The position numbers were made by a program, and so were the translations under genes. A stretch of 5,872 nucleotides of DNA from an uncultured Bacilli bacterium (GTDB lineage Bacteria; Bacillota_I; Bacilli_A; RF39; UBA660), in assembly GCA_934101235.1 (NCBI GenBank), contig CAKORH010000065.1, positions 1 through 5,872 of the forward strand, in the 5' to 3' direction. The first letter of the stretch is position 1; each line of letters starts with the position of its first letter. Below the pieces are notes generated by a model. That model did no database searches, had not been told where the DNA came from, and saw nothing but the letters and a program-made list of their open reading frames with translations. Below, one piece after another: positions 1 through 5,801 of this stretch.

Positions 1-723
1 AGTAAATGTTGCTGTTTTAAATCCTAATAATGCAATTACCGCTATCATAAATCCTAAGAACATACTTCCTGTATCGCCCATAAATATACTTGCTGGATTA
101 AAATTATAGTATAAGAATCCCAATGTAGAACCTAGCATTATTAAGCATAATACAAAACCTAAGCCTTCTGTTCTTCCTAATAAAATTGAAATTGCTATTA
201 TAGTCATAAAGTATATTGAACTTATTCCAGCAGCTAAACCATCCAATCCATCTATTAAATTAATAATATTTATACATCCTACTATTATAAGTATAGATAA
301 CGGGTATGCCCATATATCTAAATTTATATACATTCCAAATAATGTTAAATCTGTTAAATATATTTTTCCATAAAATACTAGAATAATTGCTACTATAATT
401 TGTCCCCATAATTTAGTAGTTGCTTTTAATGGTTTAATATCATCCATTATACCTAATAATATAATTAATATACCTCCAATAAGTATTGATATCATTTGTG
501 TAGTAATAGGTGCAAAAAACATATATCCGATTAGAAATGATATAAATATTGCTAATCCTCCTAATCTTGGCATAGGTTTTTTATGTACTTTTCTTTCATT
601 TGGTATATCTATTGCATTTATATGATGTGCTATATCTCTTACTAACGGTACAAGCATTAAACTTGATATAAATGTAATAAGTATGATATAGAATATATTT
701 ACTCCATTTACAGATATATTCAT
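1..723 (-). CDS. tagO: TagO/WecA-like undecaprenyl-phosphate sugar-1-phosphate transferase, N-terminal part (runs off left edge)
   Basis: The reverse strand reads open from ATG at 723 to the window edge (241 codons), so the C-terminal third is missing. By family (MraY/WecA/TagO), this polytopic membrane enzyme moves a HexNAc-1-phosphate from a UDP-sugar onto undecaprenyl phosphate, the first step of wall teichoic acid or another envelope glycopolymer. Visible motifs in order: RKVHKKPMPRLGG near residues 44-56, the Mg-binding DD pair at 94-95 in GIMDDIKPL, KLWGQ at 104-108, NLIDGLDGLAAG at 155-166 and FNPASIFMGDTGS at 208-220 with Asp217. Hydrophobic stretches between them fit the family's membrane segments. 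The HIHHR-type loop expected later lies outside the window. The start is supported by GAGGAAG at 731-737, seven bases upstream. An MraY assignment is less likely because the HxxPxPRLGGLAIF-type N-terminus and NLIDGLDGLAAG match TagO/WecA better. The sugar used cannot be told from sequence. Confidence 0.93.
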   Translation of the reverse strand, partial: MNISVNGVNIFYIILITFISSLMLVPLVRDIAHHINAIDIPNERKVHKKPMPRLGGLAIFISFLIGYMFFAPITTQMISILIGGILIILLGIMDDIKPLKATTKLWGQIIVAIILVFYGKIYLTDLTLFGMYINLDIWAYPLSILIIVGCINIINLIDGLDGLAAGISSIYFMTIIAISILLGRTEGLGFVLCLIMLGSTLGFLYYNFNPASIFMGDTGSMFLGFMIAVIALLGFKTATFT

Positions 724-743
724 ATTTTCACTTCCTCATTTAT

Positions 744-772
744 ATTATAGCTATATTATTTAGTAAATACTA
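744..772 (-). promoter_or_regulatory. possible sigma-A promoter of the tagO-like gene
   Basis: On the reverse strand a perfect TATAAT lies at 744-749, preceded by a 17-base spacer and a weak -35 (TAGTAT, 767-772). It sits between the terminator of the upstream unit and the RBS, where a promoter is needed. AT-rich DNA gives such boxes by chance, so the -35 is uncertain. Confidence 0.4.
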
Positions 773-803
773 TTTATTTTTCTTTTTTTTACAAGTTATG
801 GAC

Positions 804-831
804 AAAAAAACAAAGCATTAATTTGCTTTGT
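804..831 (-). terminator. rho-independent terminator ending the DUF1292 / 802-aa protein unit
   Basis: On the reverse strand ACAAAGCA and TGCTTTGT form a perfect 8-bp stem (824-831 with 810-817) around a 6-base loop, followed directly by a run of T (804-809). The stop codon of the small upstream gene (818-820) lies in the loop, so the last codons of that gene build the left arm. On the forward strand there is no comparable T run, so termination is probably one-way. Confidence 0.85.
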
Positions 832-1102
832 CTGTTTCTTCCATTAAGTCTCCAACCATATGCATGTAGTTATTTGTGAAGTCTATTAAAATAGTTTGTT
901 TAAATTCACTTTCATCTAATGCAGATAAATATGTTTCTCCATCTTCTACTTCTTCCATGAATACTTCATATTCAGTTGTAGGATTTCCAGTATTATTATC
1001 TATTTTTACTGCAAAGAAATATTTTATACCTTCTATAACTGTTTCATCCAATAATGCATATTGTGTATTATCTTCCAATGTTACTAGTGTATCTTTTTCC
1101 AT
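818..1102 (-). CDS. small acidic DUF1292-like protein (94 aa)
   Basis: This encodes a 94-residue, strongly acidic, soluble protein with no signal peptide or membrane segment. The pattern of a short strand with acidic turn (TLVTLEDNTQYALLDE, residues 5-20), then IEGIKYFFAVKID (24-36), then YEVFMEEVEDGETYLSAL (45-62) and a closing helix resembles the DUF1292 (YrzB-like) family of small Bacillota proteins, which has no established biochemical role. An insert around NNTGNPTTE (37-45) separates the second and third strands. The ATG at 1102 is supported by AAGGAG at 1108-1113, five bases upstream. The gene starts only 24 bases after the stop of the 802-aa gene, with no promoter visible in the gap, so it is almost certainly co-transcribed with it. 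Its stop is inside the loop of the unit's terminator. The family call rests on recalled pattern similarity only. Confidence 0.82.
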   Translation of the reverse strand: MEKDTLVTLEDNTQYALLDETVIEGIKYFFAVKIDNNTGNPTTEYEVFMEEVEDGETYLSALDESEFKQTILIDFTNNYMHMVGDLMEETDKAN

Positions 1103-1126
1103 ATGTTCTCCTTTTTTACATTTTTA

Positions 1127-3535
1127 CTATTTACTATATGTTATATTTTCTTCGATGTCATTATCTTTTGACGTTTGTTTTAATCGTTGTATTTCTTCAA
1201 TTAATTTTTCGATTTGCTGATCTTTTAAAACAATTTGTTCTTGCAGTGAAGATATTTTTTCTTGTACTTCATTTTTGAAATTTTCTAATTGTTCTTTTTT
1301 ACTTTCATGTGTTATATTTTCAACTTTTGGGTCTATTTTTCTTTCTTGTTTTTCATTATTATCAATTGTTTTATTTTTTTCAGTTATAATTCTATAGCCA
1401 TCTTCTGGTATTTCAATTATATTTTCTGGTTGTTTTCTCTTTTTAATACTATTTTGAATCTTATTTTTTACAGATTTACCTATGTTATATAATGCACCGC
1501 CTATTCCTGCTGCTCCACCCGCTGCTGTTAGTCCAGTAATTGCTGTAATTAAATTTGCTGATCCTGCTTTATATAATGCTTCTGCACCCATAGCTCCTGA
1601 CAATGTGTATGATCCTGACATTCCTTCAAATACGTATTTTCCACCTTTAATGCCTTTTGCTAATCCTACATTTATTCCATGTAAACTTTCTAAAGTTGAT
1701 GCATTCCATCCTAGTGTTTTTCCAACCCACCATAATGAACTATTAATCATCATATGAGTTATCGGAATATTCCATAACATTAATGTTGTTAAAGCCAAGC
1801 CTAACCCAATTGTTACTAGTTTGTGTTCTTTCATCCAATTTAATGCTTTTTTTGCTTTTACTTTTAATTTTGATTTAACTGGAGGTTTTCCTTCAATTTT
1901 CTTTATTTCTTTTTTTGGTATTGTAATTTCTTTTGGTTCTAAATCGTCAGTATTAGGAATATTTTTTACATTTAATCCTAAACCATGTATATTAAAATTA
2001 TTATCTAAATTAAGATCAGGATTTATTATTTTTGCACGTGCATTTAAATAAGGAACTATATATTTATTTTGCAATCCTAAATTATTAGTATAATTATTTA
2101 TATCAATTAACCAATTTTCATATTCTTTTTGTTCTGGTTGTTTAATTATATTTTCCATTGTTTCTATTAATGTATTAAATTTTAAACTAGAATCTTGATT
2201 TACATTAATTTTATCATCAATATATTTTTTTGATAATACTATTCTTTCTTTTTCTTTCCAAATATATTCTCCTTGGGATTTATCTGTTTTGTAAGATGTT
2301 TTCATGTAATTCATCATTTGTTTTTTTGTTTCTAGTAGAATACTATTAACTTCTAAATTTTCGCTTTCATATAATTTTGCATAATCCAATATAGTTTGTT
2401 CTCTTTTTTCTATTAAATCTAACTTTTCTTCTACTGTTGTAGCTTTTTTTAATTTTTGTTCAAATAATTCTTGTTCATAATAATATAATTGCATTACAAA
2501 TGAATTTGCCATATTTAGTATTTCTTGCAACTCTTCTTTTGGAGTAGAAGCTGTTAATGTCTCTTTTATTTTTTCTAATGATTTTTCTGTTCTTGCTCTT
2601 AGGCTATCATCATAATCTTCTATTTTTTCGTTATCAATAATTATATCATTATCATTTATGTTGTCTTTTTCTGAGTATTCAATTGGTTCATTATTATTTA
2701 TTTCAAGATTATTATCTTCAGGTATGTCTACTTCATTTTCATTATTTGAATCAATTATAATCTCATTATTATCTTTCATTTCATTTTCAGGTAAATTGAT
2801 TATGTCAACATTTTCATTATTATCAATATTATTTCTAACTTCTTCTATATTATTTTCTGGCAAATTCATTTCAGCGGTAGCATTAATTTTTGATGTTATA
2901 AAATTAGCTTTATTTTCATATTTTTCGATTTTTTCATATAATTCATCTAATTCTTTTTGTTCTTCTTTAAACTCACCGTTTACAACGTTGTCTCCCATAT
3001 CCATTGCACCGTTCATTCTGTCGTATAAATCATTATATTTTTCTTTTAATTCTTGGTAATCTTTAATGTCTGAAATTAATATTTCTTTTCCATCGATTGT
3101 TTCAGTTTTTAATGCCAAAGTAGCTTTAGTTTCTAAATCGTTTAATTCTTTTTCTAATTCATTTAATTTTTCATTATAATCTAAATTAGCATCCACAACA
3201 TTATCACCATAATCGTTAGCACCATTAGTTAAATCATAGTAATAATTATATTCTTCTTTTAATTTATTATAATTATCTAAATCACTTTCTAAAATATATT
3301 TATTATCTACTAAAGTGATTTTTGTATCAGTTAAAGATTTATATTCTATTTCAGATATTCTTTTTTCTATATTATTTAGTTCTGCTTTGGATTCATAATC
3401 ACCATTAACTATATTGTCTCCATAATCATTTGCACCTTCGACTATATCATATAATCTATTATACTCATTTAATGCATTTTCGTATTCTTCTACTAACTCA
3501 TCAGATATTAATTTACCATTTATAACTTTACTCAT
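1127..3535 (-). CDS. large repeat-containing, coiled-coil, two-pass membrane protein of unknown function (802 aa)
   Basis: I do not recognise a family. Visible architecture: residues 5-217 hold three 71-residue repeats, each with an (I/V)xxK.I start, a helix rich in Tyr, Leu and Glu, a GANDYGDN-type turn (34, 105, 176) and a second charged helix. Residues 224-292 are three acidic Asn-rich 23-residue repeats beginning NLPEN, NLPEN and DIPED. Residues 310-500 are charged and mostly helical. A basic stretch (KSKLKVKAKKALNWMKEHK, 555-573) precedes a hydrophobic segment at about 573-590. A Gly/Ala-rich region follows, with a second hydrophobic segment at about 659-684, then basic KNKIQNSIKKRK and a C-terminal coiled coil (about 745-787). 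There is no signal peptide, and positive charge flanks the outer side of both hydrophobic segments. This predicts N and C termini in the cytoplasm and about 70 residues outside. The ATG at 3535 has only a weak SD-like AAGAGTGAT upstream. Stop TAG is followed at once by in-frame TAA. No LPxTG- or NPxTN-type sorting signal is seen, so it is not an obvious substrate of the nearby sortase. Confidence 0.9.
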   Translation of the reverse strand: MSKVINGKLISDELVEEYENALNEYNRLYDIVEGANDYGDNIVNGDYESKAELNNIEKRISEIEYKSLTDTKITLVDNKYILESDLDNYNKLKEEYNYYYDLTNGANDYGDNVVDANLDYNEKLNELEKELNDLETKATLALKTETIDGKEILISDIKDYQELKEKYNDLYDRMNGAMDMGDNVVNGEFKEEQKELDELYEKIEKYENKANFITSKINATAEMNLPENNIEEVRNNIDNNENVDIINLPENEMKDNNEIIIDSNNENEVDIPEDNNLEINNNEPIEYSEKDNINDNDIIIDNEKIEDYDDSLRARTEKSLEKIKETLTASTPKEELQEILNMANSFVMQLYYYEQELFEQKLKKATTVEEKLDLIEKREQTILDYAKLYESENLEVNSILLETKKQMMNYMKTSYKTDKSQGEYIWKEKERIVLSKKYIDDKINVNQDSSLKFNTLIETMENIIKQPEQKEYENWLIDINNYTNNLGLQNKYIVPYLNARAKIINPDLNLDNNFNIHGLGLNVKNIPNTDDLEPKEITIPKKEIKKIEGKPPVKSKLKVKAKKALNWMKEHKLVTIGLGLALTTLMLWNIPITHMMINSSLWWVGKTLGWNASTLESLHGINVGLAKGIKGGKYVFEGMSGSYTLSGAMGAEALYKAGSANLITAITGLTAAGGAAGIGGALYNIGKSVKNKIQNSIKKRKQPENIIEIPEDGYRIITEKNKTIDNNEKQERKIDPKVENITHESKKEQLENFKNEVQEKISSLQEQIVLKDQQIEKLIEEIQRLKQTSKDNDIEENITYSK
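2660..2866 (-). repeat. three imperfect 23-residue acidic repeats (LPEN/IPED type)
   Basis: In the 802-aa protein, NLPEN (224), NLPEN (247) and DIPED (270) recur at exactly 23 residues (69 bp), each followed by Asn/Asp/Glu-rich low-complexity sequence. Outside the Pro-Glu anchor, similarity is mostly composition. The stretch is probably a disordered linker between the 71-residue repeats and the helical domain. Confidence 0.6.
2885..3523 (-). repeat. three tandem 71-residue (213-bp) coding repeats in the 802-aa protein
   Basis: Units are residues 5-75, 76-146 and 147-217, in register without gaps over most of their length: INGKLI / VDNKYI / IDGKEI starts at 5, 76 and 147, and GANDYGDN / GANDYGDN / GAMDMGDN cores at 34, 105 and 176. 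At the DNA level the core is still recognisable at 213-bp steps (about 3410-3438, 3197-3225, 2984-3012), but many third positions differ. This points to old duplications kept by protein-level selection rather than a recent expansion. Confidence 0.88.
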
Positions 3536-3559
3536 ACAAAATCACTCTTTTCTATTTTT

Positions 3560-3587
3560 ATTTTATCATATTTTTCTTTATTTACAA
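3560..3587 (-). promoter_or_regulatory. possible internal promoter for the 802-aa protein gene
   Basis: On the reverse strand TTGTAA (3582-3587) is followed after 16 bases by TAAAAT (3560-3565), with TGA directly before it, making an extended -10 (TGnTAAAAT). The -35 overlaps the last sense codons of the pseudouridine synthase gene. It would let the big gene and the DUF1292-like gene be expressed apart from the upstream gene. The background is AT-rich, so this is a moderate call. Confidence 0.45.
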
Positions 3588-4240
3588 TCATTAATTAATT
3601 TTTCAAATATAATTGGACATTTACTTTCTATTATAATATTTTTATTTGTTATAGGATGTTTGAACATTAAATAATTTGCATGTAAACACATTCTTCTTAT
3701 AGGATTCTTTTTACTGTCATATTTTTTATCTCCTACTATTGGATGTTTTATATCTTTCATATGTACTCTTATTTGATTTTTTCTTCCAGTCAATATTTCT
3801 ATGTCAAGTAAACTATATTCTTTTTTAGATATTATAGGTTTATATTTTGTGATTGCTAACTTTCCATTATTATCATTGGTACTATAAGTATATAATGTTT
3901 TTGTTTCTTTCAAATAATTCTTTATTATACCTTCTTTTTTTACTTTTCCTTCTACTAATGCTATATATTTTCTTATTGTTTTATTCCAATTATATTGTAG
4001 TTTTCTTTTTATTTCTTCTTGTTTTGCAAATAATATTATTCCACTAGTATCTTTATCTAATCTATGTACAATAAAGATTTTATTAGATTTATGTTGTTTT
4101 TTTACATAATCTGATACTTTTCTATAAAGAGTATTATCTTTTTCTTTATTAGTACCTATAGTTAATAATCCTGAAGGTTTATTAACTATAATAATATATT
4201 TGTCTTCATATAATATTTCTAATTTTTCGTTTTTTTTCAT
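3578..4240 (-). CDS. RluA-family 23S rRNA/tRNA pseudouridine synthase, short form without S4 domain
   Basis: This encodes about 220 aa, the catalytic domain alone, close in length to E. coli RluA and shorter than RluC/RluD, which carry an N-terminal S4 domain. It isomerises specific uridines to pseudouridine in rRNA or tRNA in the cytoplasm; the target site cannot be read from sequence. Motifs (numbered from the ATG at 4240): YEDKYIIIVNKPSGLLT at 11-27, HRLDKDTSGI at 59-68 with the catalytic Asp at 62 (codon 4055-4057), TGRKNQIRVHM at 151-161 and HPIVGDKKY at 166-174. The family often has His where Asn157 stands. A GTG at 4249 in the same frame could add three residues; I prefer ATG, since neither has a clear SD and a GTG start would leave almost no leader. 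The gene is first in the leftward unit, 42 bases ahead of the 802-aa protein gene, and is divergent from the sortase. Confidence 0.93.
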   Translation of the reverse strand: MKKNEKLEILYEDKYIIIVNKPSGLLTIGTNKEKDNTLYRKVSDYVKKQHKSNKIFIVHRLDKDTSGIILFAKQEEIKRKLQYNWNKTIRKYIALVEGKVKKEGIIKNYLKETKTLYTYSTNDNNGKLAITKYKPIISKKEYSLLDIEILTGRKNQIRVHMKDIKHPIVGDKKYDSKKNPIRRMCLHANYLMFKHPITNKNIIIESKCPIIFEKLINDCK

Positions 4241-4255
4241 ATTAATCACGAGTTT

Positions 4256-4284
4256 ATATTATCAAATATATTATTATTTAACAA
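4256..4284 (-). promoter_or_regulatory. promoter of the pseudouridine synthase gene
   Basis: On the reverse strand TTGTTA (4279-4284) is followed by TAATAT after 17 bases (4256-4261), or by the better GATAAT after 15 (4258-4263). Transcription would begin near 4249-4251, giving an extremely short leader (about 0-2 bases to GTG 4249, about 8-11 to ATG 4240). This fits the lack of a Shine-Dalgarno sequence. Confidence 0.5.
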
Positions 4285-4299
4285 GAAATAGTGTATAAT
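4271..4299 (+). promoter_or_regulatory. promoter of the sortase gene
   Basis: A perfect TATAAT lies at 4294-4299, with a weak -35 (TTATTA, 4271-4276) at 17 bases. The predicted start is near 4306, just ahead of the RBS (AAAGTGAG, 4308-4315). It interleaves with the leftward promoter, whose -35 falls inside this spacer, so the two promoters probably cannot be occupied fully at once. Confidence 0.55.
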
Positions 4300-4321
4300 T
4301 ATTTTAGAAAGTGAGATTTTT

Positions 4322-5134
4322 ATGAGTAGAAATAAAAAGAAGTTAAATAAAAGTATTTATATAGGATTAATTATTATATTTATTGTGTGTTTAGTATTTT
4401 TTTCTTATAAAATTATTTTAAATATTAAAGATAAAAACAATATTAAAAATCAAGAAAAAGACTTGAATAAAATAATTGATATTGTTGAAATAGAAAATGG
4501 AGAAAATATAAATCCTCCTTCTGATAAAGAAGATATTTATTGGAAATTTTTAAAATATAGTATGATTGATGTTAATATTGAAGATTTAAAAAAAGTAAAT
4601 AATGATATTAATGGATGGATATTTGTTAATAATACTAATGTTAATTATCCAATTGTACAAAGTAATGATAACGATTATTATTTAAATCATCAATTGGATA
4701 AAAAGTATAATAGTGCTGGTTGGATATTTATGGATTATAGAAATAATAATATTATGAACAATAATAAGAATACTATTATATATGGGCATGGATTATATAA
4801 TAATGCATTATTTGGTTCTTTAAAAAATACAATAAAGGACACGTGGTATAAAAATAATAATAATTTAGTTATTAAAAGTGTGGATAATAGTTATAGTTAT
4901 TTATGGCAAATATTTAGTATTTATACTATACCTACTACTAGTGATTATATTATTACTGATTTTAATAATGATGATGAATATGTTAATTTTTTAGATTTAA
5001 TTAGTAATAGAAGTATTTATAATTTTAATGTTAATTTAAATAAAGATGATAAGATTATAACTTTATCTACTTGTTATAATAGTAATACTAAATTAGTTAT
5101 ACATGCTAAATTAATAAAACTAGCTAATCGCTAG
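4322..5134 (+). CDS. class B sortase with Lys at the usual catalytic Arg position
   Basis: This encodes a 270-aa membrane-anchored cysteine transpeptidase that by family cleaves a sorting signal and joins the protein to peptidoglycan on the outer face. A basic N-terminus (SRNKKKLNK) and one hydrophobic segment (about 11-33) give an N-in, C-out anchor. Class B features: NGWIFVNNTNVNYPIVQ (97-113), DYYLNH (118-123), SAGWIFMDYRN (131-141), TIIYGHG with catalytic His156, and TLSTC with catalytic Cys251. After the Cys, the strand reads NSNTKLVIHAKL. The position normally filled by the catalytic Arg before a LVVxAKL-like strand is Lys257 (codon AAA), and the Cys-to-basic spacing is shorter than the 10 residues of S. 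aureus SrtB. The class B call comes from the HxxYYLNH-type and AGxIFxDYRN blocks. ATG 4322 has AAAGTGAG six bases upstream. No substrate gene lies next to it. It is convergent with the TetR gene, overlapping by 11 bp. Confidence 0.92.
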   Translation: MSRNKKKLNKSIYIGLIIIFIVCLVFFSYKIILNIKDKNNIKNQEKDLNKIIDIVEIENGENINPPSDKEDIYWKFLKYSMIDVNIEDLKKVNNDINGWIFVNNTNVNYPIVQSNDNDYYLNHQLDKKYNSAGWIFMDYRNNNIMNNNKNTIIYGHGLYNNALFGSLKNTIKDTWYKNNNNLVIKSVDNSYSYLWQIFSIYTIPTTSDYIITDFNNDDEYVNFLDLISNRSIYNFNVNLNKDDKIITLSTCYNSNTKLVIHAKLIKLANR

Positions 5135-5137
5135 TTT
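5117..5137. terminator. shared bidirectional terminator hairpin overlapping both gene ends
   Basis: AAACTAGC (5117-5124) and GCTAGTTT (5130-5137) pair perfectly around a 5-base loop. Rightward, it is followed by GTTTTTTATATTTATT; leftward, the opposite strand continues TTTTATTAATTT. The stop codons of both the sortase (5132-5134) and the TetR gene (5124-5126) lie inside the hairpin, so one 21-bp element can end both convergent transcripts. The leftward T run is broken, so it may be weaker in that direction. Confidence 0.72.
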
Positions 5138-5723
5138 GTTTTTTATATTTATTATTAAGTTCTTTATTCATTAATACTTGTCTATATCCTTTAAAAGCAT
5201 CAAATATTATTACTTCTATTTCTTCTCTTTTTAATTTACAATTTGTTGTTGCCATCATAGAAGCAATACCATGAATAATTAACCATGTATTAATATATAT
5301 TTGTTTTGATGATGCTTCACTTAATCCTGTTGATTTTATTATACTTTCTGTATATTTTTTACCTTGTTCATTTTGTGCCATTTCTAATATATTATTATAT
5401 TTAGAATTTGATGACATAAATAAAAATTTGAATAAATTCTTTTCTTTTCCCGCAAATTCTATATATGAGAGTCCCATACCTATAAATGGCACTTTATGAT
5501 TTTCACCATTACTAATATATTTTGATTGTATTTCATATATATCATCGTATACCGTATTTTTTAAATCTTCCATATTTTCAAATATTCTAAATATTGGTTG
5601 TGTAGAACAATTACATACTTTTGCTAGATTTCTTGCTGATAATTCTTCTATACCTTTGTCTCTTATTATTTTTATTGAACCTTTTATTAAGTCTTCTTTT
5701 TTTATTTTTGGTGTAGCACTCAT
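5124..5723 (-). CDS. TetR/AcrR-family transcriptional regulator
   Basis: This encodes 199 aa from the ATG at 5723. The N-terminal DNA-binding domain fits TetR: a first helix (KEDLIKGSIKIIRDKG, 9-24), then the helix-turn-helix LSARNLAKVCNCSTQPIFRIFENMEDL in outline (about 28-54), with STQPIFRIF as the recognition helix. The C-terminal ligand/dimer domain contains TWLIIHGIASMMATT (146-160), a pattern seen in WHG-type TetR_C domains. The ligand is not predictable. An in-frame TTG at 5747 would add eight residues but lies inside the operator palindrome with no SD. ATG 5723 has AAAGGGGAG about seven bases upstream, so it is chosen. No transporter gene neighbours it inside the window; the usual TetR target next door would be the divergent gene beyond the right edge, if any. 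Autorepression is likely, because a palindrome covers its own start site. Confidence 0.93.
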   Translation of the reverse strand: MSATPKIKKEDLIKGSIKIIRDKGIEELSARNLAKVCNCSTQPIFRIFENMEDLKNTVYDDIYEIQSKYISNGENHKVPFIGMGLSYIEFAGKEKNLFKFLFMSSNSKYNNILEMAQNEQGKKYTESIIKSTGLSEASSKQIYINTWLIIHGIASMMATTNCKLKREEIEVIIFDAFKGYRQVLMNKELNNKYKKQTSD

Positions 5724-5740
5724 ATTTATCTCCCCTTTAA

Positions 5741-5761
5741 ATAACAAGTGTTATTACACTT
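5741..5761. promoter_or_regulatory. candidate TetR operator: overlapping palindromes
   Basis: Two inverted repeats overlap: AAGTGT-TATT-ACACTT (5746-5761, 16 bp, perfect arms) and ATAACA-AG-TGTTAT (5741-5754). They cover the predicted transcription start (about 5757) of the TetR gene, just downstream of its -10. That is the usual place and size for a TetR-family autorepression site. Binding is inferred, not shown. Confidence 0.62.
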
Positions 5762-5763
5762 TA

Positions 5764-5791
5764 ATATTACCATAACTACTGGATTTGTCAA
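5764..5791 (-). promoter_or_regulatory. sigma-A promoter of the TetR gene
   Basis: On the reverse strand a perfect TTGACA (5786-5791) is followed after 16 bases by TAATAT (5764-5769), with TGG before it forming an extended -10. The predicted start is near 5757, leaving a leader of about 34 bases to the ATG at 5723. Confidence 0.72.
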
Positions 5792-5801
5792 CAAAATTTT
5801 A

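Noticed and set aside
876..1278. Two overlapping forward-strand open frames rich in Phe, Leu, Ser and Tyr.
   Set aside because: They are antisense to the DUF1292-like gene and the 802-aa gene end; composition is typical of shadows of AT-rich acidic genes.
1482..1757. Forward-strand open frame with a Pro/Ala-rich start, opposite the membrane region of the 802-aa gene.
   Set aside because: The Pro/Ala richness is the complement of Gly/Ala codons on the real strand; there is no SD and no family pattern.
2658..3059. Forward-strand open frame of 133 codons with apparent hydrophobic segments.
   Set aside because: It is antisense to the 71- and 23-residue repeats; its Ser/Leu/Phe content mirrors Glu/Asn/Lys codons of the real gene.
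2660..3523. CRISPR or other intergenic tandem array suggested by the regular spacing.
   Set aside because: The repeats are protein-level, in frame and diverged in DNA; there are no identical direct repeats with unique spacers.
1127..3535. The 802-aa protein as a sortase substrate.
   Set aside because: No LPxTG or NPxTN signal with a following hydrophobic segment and basic tail at the C-terminus, which is a coiled coil. The LPEN repeats are internal and predicted cytoplasmic.
4241..4249. GTG start at 4249 for the pseudouridine synthase.
   Set aside because: No SD precedes it, the three added residues are not part of the domain, and ATG at 4240 is the usual choice. It is kept only as an alternative because of the possible leaderless transcript.
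5724..5747. TTG start at 5747 for the TetR gene, adding eight residues.
   Set aside because: It lies inside the operator palindrome and downstream of the predicted start by only about 10 bases, with no SD. ATG 5723 has a good AAAGGGGAG site.
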